From Mycoplasmopsis gallinarum DSM 19816 (GTDB lineage: Bacteria > Bacillota_I > Bacilli_A > Mycoplasmatales > Metamycoplasmataceae), in the NCBI RefSeq assembly GCF_000621085.1, contig NZ_KK211211.1, positions 130,704 through 194,703 of the forward strand: a DNA stretch of 64,000 bases. Reading direction: 5' to 3'. Each line of letters opens with the position of its first letter. Positions within the stretch are counted from its first letter, which is position 1. A model generated the notes under the pieces. That model was not told the DNA's origin. It did not search any database and was given only the letters and a program-made list of their open reading frames with translations. A program made the position numbers and the translations under genes. Shown here one piece after another: positions 59,630-64,000 of this stretch.

Positions 59630-60546
59630 TAGTCTTTCCTTTCCTGAGTTAATTGAGAAAAATCATAATCACTAATAGAAAACTCTGCTGGAATTGGCGC
59701 GAAAATTGTTAATAATTCATTGGTAATAGGGTGGTTAAATTCTAGTTTATATGCGTGTAATCTTTGTCCGAAATCATCTACTTTTTTACCATAAGAAGCA
59801 TCCCCATAAACTGGATGTTTTATGTATGCTAAATGCACTCTAATTTGATGAGTTCTTCCGGTTTCTAAATCACATTTAACTAATGAATATGGTTGCTTTT
59901 CGTAATAGAAAGTTTTTAACAATTCAACATTTGTGATAGCTTCTTTCCCATCTTTTTTCACTGAAATTAATTTTCTATCTTTTTTACTTCTGCCTAAGGG
60001 TAGATTAATTTTTAGAAATTTGTTTTCTAAAATTCCATCTACTATTGCAACATAAGAACGCTTGATTTCATGAGTTTTTAACATCTCTGCTAGTTTTAAA
60101 TGAGCTTCATTATTTTTAGCTATCAATAATAGTCCACTTGTATCTTTATCAATTCTATGTACTATTCCTGGTCTTAGCAAACCATTTTCATTTGAAAGAT
60201 TTTTAAAATGATAAAGTAATCCGTTTACCAAGGTATCATCAAAATGACCAGGCGCAGGATGAACTACTAAATTAGAAGGTTTATTAATTACAACTATATC
60301 ATTGTCTTCATAAATTATTTCCAATTCCATTTCTTTAGCATCAATATTAGTAATTTTTTCAATTAATTTATAAATATTAATCACATCATTTTCTTTAACC
60401 GTAAAATTCGGTTTACGTACTTGAATTTCATTAACACTAATTGCGCCCTCTAAAATTAAAGTTTTTGCATCATTTCTAGTAATTTCACTATTATCAGAAA
60501 TATATTTATCAATTCTTTCTTTGTATTTAACTTCTAATCTAATCAT
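59629..60546 (-). CDS. RluD-family 23S rRNA pseudouridine synthase
   Basis: 305 aa. An S4 RNA-binding domain (residues 8-60, RIDKYISDNSEITRNDAK) is followed by the catalytic domain with RPGIVHRIDKDTSGLLLIAK, where Asp133 is the nucleophile, and ETGRTHQIRVHLAYIKHPVYG. It isomerises uridines in 23S rRNA; RluD would modify helix 69, but RluC-type specificity cannot be excluded. GAGGA lies 10 bases before the ATG. Six bases separate it from the HAD phosphatase and it overlaps the next gene, so these three form an operon. Confidence 0.9.
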   Translation of the reverse strand: MIRLEVKYKERIDKYISDNSEITRNDAKTLILEGAISVNEIQVRKPNFTVKENDVINIYKLIEKITNIDAKEMELEIIYEDNDIVVINKPSNLVVHPAPGHFDDTLVNGLLYHFKNLSNENGLLRPGIVHRIDKDTSGLLLIAKNNEAHLKLAEMLKTHEIKRSYVAIVDGILENKFLKINLPLGRSKKDRKLISVKKDGKEAITNVELLKTFYYEKQPYSLVKCDLETGRTHQIRVHLAYIKHPVYGDASYGKKVDDFGQRLHAYKLEFNHPITNELLTIFAPIPAEFSISDYDFSQLTQERKD

Positions 60547-60552
60547 TTAAAT

Positions 60553-61392
60553 TTATTCCTCTGTCATTTCAAAATATTTTTTAATTGTTTTAGCAAATCC
60601 ACCTTTTTTATAATTAAATTCAGATACAAAATCTGCTTGAATTTTAAAATTTTTCGAAGCATTTTTCATTGCGATTAATTTATTTACTACATTTTTAGCA
60701 CTTGCATCATTCATTGAATCACCAAAATGATATGAATTATTTAAATCTCAATTTAAATAATTACTCAAGATTTTTTCAGCATTACCTTTTGAACAATTTT
60801 TAGCAGTCACTTCAATTAAAGAATTGTTTTTACCAGAAAAAGCAATTTCTAAATCATTTGCATAAAGTTTTTTTAATTCGGCTTCAAATTTAAACAAATT
60901 CTTTTTATTTTTGTGCATAAAAATCAATTTATAAATTGGTTCTTTGTAATTAAACTGACTATATCGATTAATTTTTCCTTTAAGTAATTTTAAAATTGTT
61001 TTCAATAATAAAGTTGTTGGATATGTTTTATTATAAAAATCAGAATTTACAATAGTTGAAATTTTACTTCTACGTGCAAAATTAATTATATTAACTACTA
61101 ATTCATTAGAAATTGACTTTTCAAAAATTAATTTACCGTTAGCATAAACTTTAGAACCATTTCATAAAATACAATTTTGATCTGAATTAGCTGTTTTTAA
61201 AATATTTCAAGTTTTAGGTAAATCCCCTCTGCCCGTTGATACAACTACATTTATATTTTGTTCTTTTAATTCATTAATAATTTGTTTGTTTTCATTTGAA
61301 AAATAGTTTGGCTTTTTTCCTTTTGTTTTGCCATCTAATGTTGTCCCATCAAGATCAATAAAAATTGTTTGTGGTTTGCTTATTTTTTTCAT
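60553..61392 (-). CDS. Cof-type HAD phosphatase
   Basis: 279 aa. Motif I IFIDLDGTTLDG (Asp13 nucleophile, Asp15), motif II VVSTGRGD, and motif IV YHFGDSMNDASAKN are those of Cof-type haloacid-dehalogenase phosphatases. The cap domain lies between motif II and the conserved Lys (about KGNAEKIL). Such enzymes dephosphorylate sugar phosphates, FMN or PLP; the substrate here is unknown. No ribosome site precedes the ATG and a TATAAT ends 6 bases before it, so this is a strong case for a leaderless transcript. It is the first gene of the HAD-rluD-membrane-protein operon. Confidence 0.9.
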
Positions 61393-61398
61393 TTATTT

Positions 61399-61404
61399 AT
61401 TATA
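61399..61404 (-). promoter_or_regulatory. -10 box giving a leaderless HAD phosphatase mRNA
   Basis: TATAAT on the minus strand, separated by 6 bases from the ATG at 61392. Confidence 0.65.
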
Positions 61405-61422
61405 TTAAATTTTAAATTTAAA

Positions 61423-63546
61423 TTACTTTACAAATTCGCCCTTTAATTGATGCTTAGTTTTATCAATTTCTATGATTTTTAAAGTAATTTTTTGATTAGG
61501 TTTTAATATTTCTTTGAAATTTTTAAATGGTATTTTTGAACTATGAATCAAAACACTTTCTTTAATACCTATAAAAACAAATATTCCAAAATCAGTAATA
61601 TTTAAAATGTTTCCTTCTAATTCATATCCGAGAGTTAAATCATCAAAAGTCATAATTTCACTTTTTAAAATTAAGCCTTCTTTTTCATCACGAATGTCTT
61701 TAAGCGGATTAATTAGAGCTTCTAAAATTAAATTAATATCATAAATTGAAGTGTTTAAATCTTGTGCCAATTCTTCTTTATTTACATTTTCTAAATCTTC
61801 ATTATCAATATTATTTAAATCGAGATTTAATTTTTTAACTATTTTATAGGCTAATTCATAACTTTCGGGATGAACTGAAGTTTTATCAAAATATTCTTTT
61901 GAATTAAAAATTCTTAAAAATCCGATAGCTTGTTCATAAGATTTTTTACCTAATCCTTTTACATTTAATAATTCTTTTCGATTAGAAAATTCTTTAATTT
62001 CATTTCTATAATCAATAATTGATTGAGCTGTTTTTGCACTTAAACCTGAAACATAAGTCAAAATACTTTTTGTAGCAGTATTTAAATTTACTCCAACTAA
62101 GTTAACAACTTTATCAACTTTAAATTTCAACTGTTCTTCAAGCTCTTTTTGATTCAAATCATGTTGATATTGTCCAACTCCAATTGATTTGGGATCTATT
62201 TTTACTAATTCATTTAAAGGATCTTGAAATTTACGGCCAATATTAATTGCCGATCTTTCTTCAACACTTAAATTAGGAAATTCCTGAATCGCTACTTCTG
62301 ATGCAGAATAAACACTTGCGCCAATTTCAGAAACTAAAGCAAACTTAAGATTTAAATTATTTGATTTGACAATTTTAGCAATTAATTCTTCTGTTTCTCT
62401 TGAAGCAGTTCCATTGCCAATAACAATTATGTCTATTTTATAGTCCTTTATTAAGGTTAAAATAACTTTTTCATTTTTATTATATTCGTGAAATAAAAAG
62501 ATTTTGCTAATGTTTAAAACATTGCCCTTTTCATCTAAAAGAGCAATTTTGCATCCAGTTTTAAATCCTGGATCAATTGCTAGAATTTTTTTATTTTTAA
62601 TGGCAGGTGCTAATAGCATTTCTTCGACATTTGTTGCAAATAATTTGATTGCTTCTTTTTCAGCCTTTGCAAATAAATCAGATTTAATTTCTCTAATTAT
62701 CGAAGGATAGATTAATCTTTCTAAACTGTCAATTAGTGCTTCATTCAAGATTTTTCCTGTGGTTTTAATCTTAAAATATTTGTTGTTTAAATCAAACAAT
62801 ATTTTTTTCTCATTAAATTGGATATCATAACTAATGATTTTTTTATTTTCAGCTCTTGAAATTGCTAAAATACGATGGTTTTTAATGAACTTAACTTTTT
62901 CCGAGTAATCATAATATTTTTCGAAAATCTTCTTTTCATCTTCTGCATTTTTCTTAATTTTAGTTACTATTGTGCCAAAATTAATTAATTGATTTTTTAC
63001 ATATTCTCTGGTAGTAATATCCTGAGAAATTATTTGACTAATAATAAATTTAGCCTGTTCAATTGCAAAATCAATACTACTTACTTTATCATTTAAATAT
63101 TTTTCAGCTTCTTTAAACGGATTAAATTTTGGGTTTGTTTCATTAAAAATGCTTAAAGCTAATGGTTCTAACCCTAATTGAATAGCCTCAGATGCTTTAG
63201 TTTTTTTACCTATTTTAAAGGGTTCATAAATATTTTCTAATTCAGACTTAGTTGTTGCTTTTTTAATATTTTTTAAAATTTCTTCGTTTAGCAAATCTCT
63301 TTCTTTTAAAATTTCAATAATACTTTCTTTTCTTTTGTTGAGTTCGACATTATAAATATATATTTCATTAATGCGTTGAATTTGTTCTTCGTTTAGTCCT
63401 TGAGTTTGACCTTGTCTATAACGTGCAATAAAAGGAATTGTTGCACCTTCATTAAGTAAATTTAAAGTCACTATTGCTTGTTCTTCAGTAATTTGCAATT
63501 CATTAATAACTGTTTTTAATGCTTCTTGGTTAAATGTTTTATTCAT
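61423..63546 (-). CDS. tex: Tex family RNA-binding transcription accessory protein
   Basis: 707 aa. Tex domains in order: an N-terminal helical part with GATIPFIARYRQGQT, a YqgF/RNase H-like core with LAIDPGFKTGCKIALLDEKG and IVIGNGTASRETE, helix-hairpin-helix motifs (NVKGLGKKSYEQAIGFLRI), and a C-terminal S1 domain (LGYELEGNILNITDFGIFVF ... LIHSS). Tex binds nucleic acid and affects transcription, and in some bacteria expression of virulence genes. I place the start at the ATG at 63546 (NKTFNQEAL); the in-frame ATG 48 bases upstream gives an atypical hydrophobic leader. No ribosome site is seen at either. Confidence 0.93.
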   Translation of the reverse strand: MNKTFNQEALKTVINELQITEEQAIVTLNLLNEGATIPFIARYRQGQTQGLNEEQIQRINEIYIYNVELNKRKESIIEILKERDLLNEEILKNIKKATTKSELENIYEPFKIGKKTKASEAIQLGLEPLALSIFNETNPKFNPFKEAEKYLNDKVSSIDFAIEQAKFIISQIISQDITTREYVKNQLINFGTIVTKIKKNAEDEKKIFEKYYDYSEKVKFIKNHRILAISRAENKKIISYDIQFNEKKILFDLNNKYFKIKTTGKILNEALIDSLERLIYPSIIREIKSDLFAKAEKEAIKLFATNVEEMLLAPAIKNKKILAIDPGFKTGCKIALLDEKGNVLNISKIFLFHEYNKNEKVILTLIKDYKIDIIVIGNGTASRETEELIAKIVKSNNLNLKFALVSEIGASVYSASEVAIQEFPNLSVEERSAINIGRKFQDPLNELVKIDPKSIGVGQYQHDLNQKELEEQLKFKVDKVVNLVGVNLNTATKSILTYVSGLSAKTAQSIIDYRNEIKEFSNRKELLNVKGLGKKSYEQAIGFLRIFNSKEYFDKTSVHPESYELAYKIVKKLNLDLNNIDNEDLENVNKEELAQDLNTSIYDINLILEALINPLKDIRDEKEGLILKSEIMTFDDLTLGYELEGNILNITDFGIFVFIGIKESVLIHSSKIPFKNFKEILKPNQKITLKIIEIDKTKHQLKGEFVK

Positions 63547-63642
63547 AATTGAGAATTTTAAAAAAATTAATAAAATATGAAAATTATTTTCCATAATTTA
63601 TATTTATTATTTAAGGTATTTAATATATTGATTTTAATGGAG

Positions 63643-63648
63643 TATAAT
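63643..63648 (+). promoter_or_regulatory. -10 box of ptsH
   Basis: TATAAT 30 bases before the ptsH ATG, with GAGG in the leader; the -35 region is not recognisable, which is common in mollicutes. Confidence 0.6.
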
Positions 63649-63678
63649 ATACAAAAATATAAGTGTATATGAGGTATT

Positions 63679-63948
63679 ATGAAAACATTTACTGTTAAAG
63701 TTAATAATCCTGCTGGATTACATGCTCGTCCTGCAACTTTCATCGCTGCTGAAGCTTCAAAATTTAAAAGTGATCTTCAATTAGTAATTGATAAAAATGG
63801 CAAATTTGCTAATTTAAAATCTGTTATGAATATCATTGCATTAACTATTAATAAAAATGACACAATTACAGTTAAAGCAAATGGCGACGATGAAGATAAG
63901 GCAATTCAAGCGCTTCATGAAGCATTCAAAGTTAATGAAATTATTTAA
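63679..63948 (+). CDS. ptsH: Phosphocarrier protein HPr
   Basis: 89 aa. GLHARPATF carries the phospho-acceptor His15, and NLKSVMNII carries the regulatory serine (Ser48 here, equivalent to Ser46) that HPr kinase phosphorylates. HPr passes phosphate from PEP and enzyme I to sugar permeases and takes part in catabolite control. GAGG lies 5 bases before the ATG and a TATAAT box lies 30 bases before it. Divergent from tex. Confidence 0.96.
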   Translation: MKTFTVKVNNPAGLHARPATFIAAEASKFKSDLQLVIDKNGKFANLKSVMNIIALTINKNDTITVKANGDDEDKAIQALHEAFKVNEII

Positions 63949-63972
63949 TTATTTCATGTAGAAAGATACAAA

Positions 63973-64000
63973 ATGAAATATTTCACTTATGTATCAAAAC
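63973..64000 (+). CDS. Possible start of a gene cut by the right window edge
   Basis: An ATG at 63973 opens nine codons (KYFTYVSK after Met) to the window edge, with GAAAG 6 bases upstream, 25 bp after ptsH. It is too short to identify and could be chance. Confidence 0.3.

Overview
The window is AT-rich mollicute chromosome. TGA must be read as tryptophan throughout: almost every long gene, including gyrB, TraE, TraG and the two giant genes, is open only in genetic code 4. The combination of a mollicute-type integrative conjugative element, giant surface proteins, and leaderless or alternative (TTG, GTG, possibly ATA) starts points to a Mycoplasma-like genus. A hominis-group species is possible, but the sequence read alone does not fix it.

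Region 1 (1 to about 20,180, all genes on the minus strand) is part of an integrative conjugative element (ICE), cut by the left window edge. In transcription order it has three related small proteins, a phage-type C5 DNA methyltransferase, a relaxase-like protein, a signal-peptide/C-terminal-anchor surface protein, an NPPY-type methyltransferase, a small protein, the TraG/VirD4 coupling ATPase, a two-helix membrane protein, a lipoprotein, a pilin-like two-helix protein, a polytopic membrane protein, the TraE/VirB4 ATPase, a TraE-linked protein, SSB, and a very large exported protein that runs off the window. Together these supply DNA processing (relaxase, SSB, methylases), coupling (TraG), channel and energy (TraE, membrane proteins) and surface parts. 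A roughly 700-bp gene-free stretch (20,179-20,876) with unusually GC-rich hairpins and dyads lies at the head of this operon.

Region 2 (20,877-23,493) holds a small operon (adenine methyltransferase, 108-aa protein, winged-helix-like protein) resembling a restriction-modification cassette, then smpB on the plus strand.

Region 3 (23,529-47,629) is the most striking part. Two divergent genes of 3,975 and 3,959 codons form a near-perfectly symmetric 24-kb inverted repeat around position 35,580. Both encode exported, C-terminally anchored proteins built from beta-type repeats and long helical repeats. Their shared 293-bp promoter region carries a (TA)9 tract on each side.

Region 4 (47,630-64,000) is housekeeping: an RclA-like disulfide oxidoreductase, thioredoxin, gyrB, a YitT-like membrane protein, an operon of alpha/beta hydrolase, a restriction-enzyme-like protein, nadE, yebC and a ZIP metal transporter, then rnhB, a membrane protein, an RluD-type pseudouridine synthase, a Cof-type HAD phosphatase, tex and ptsH (HPr). 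No tRNA, rRNA, CRISPR array or insertion sequence was recognised.
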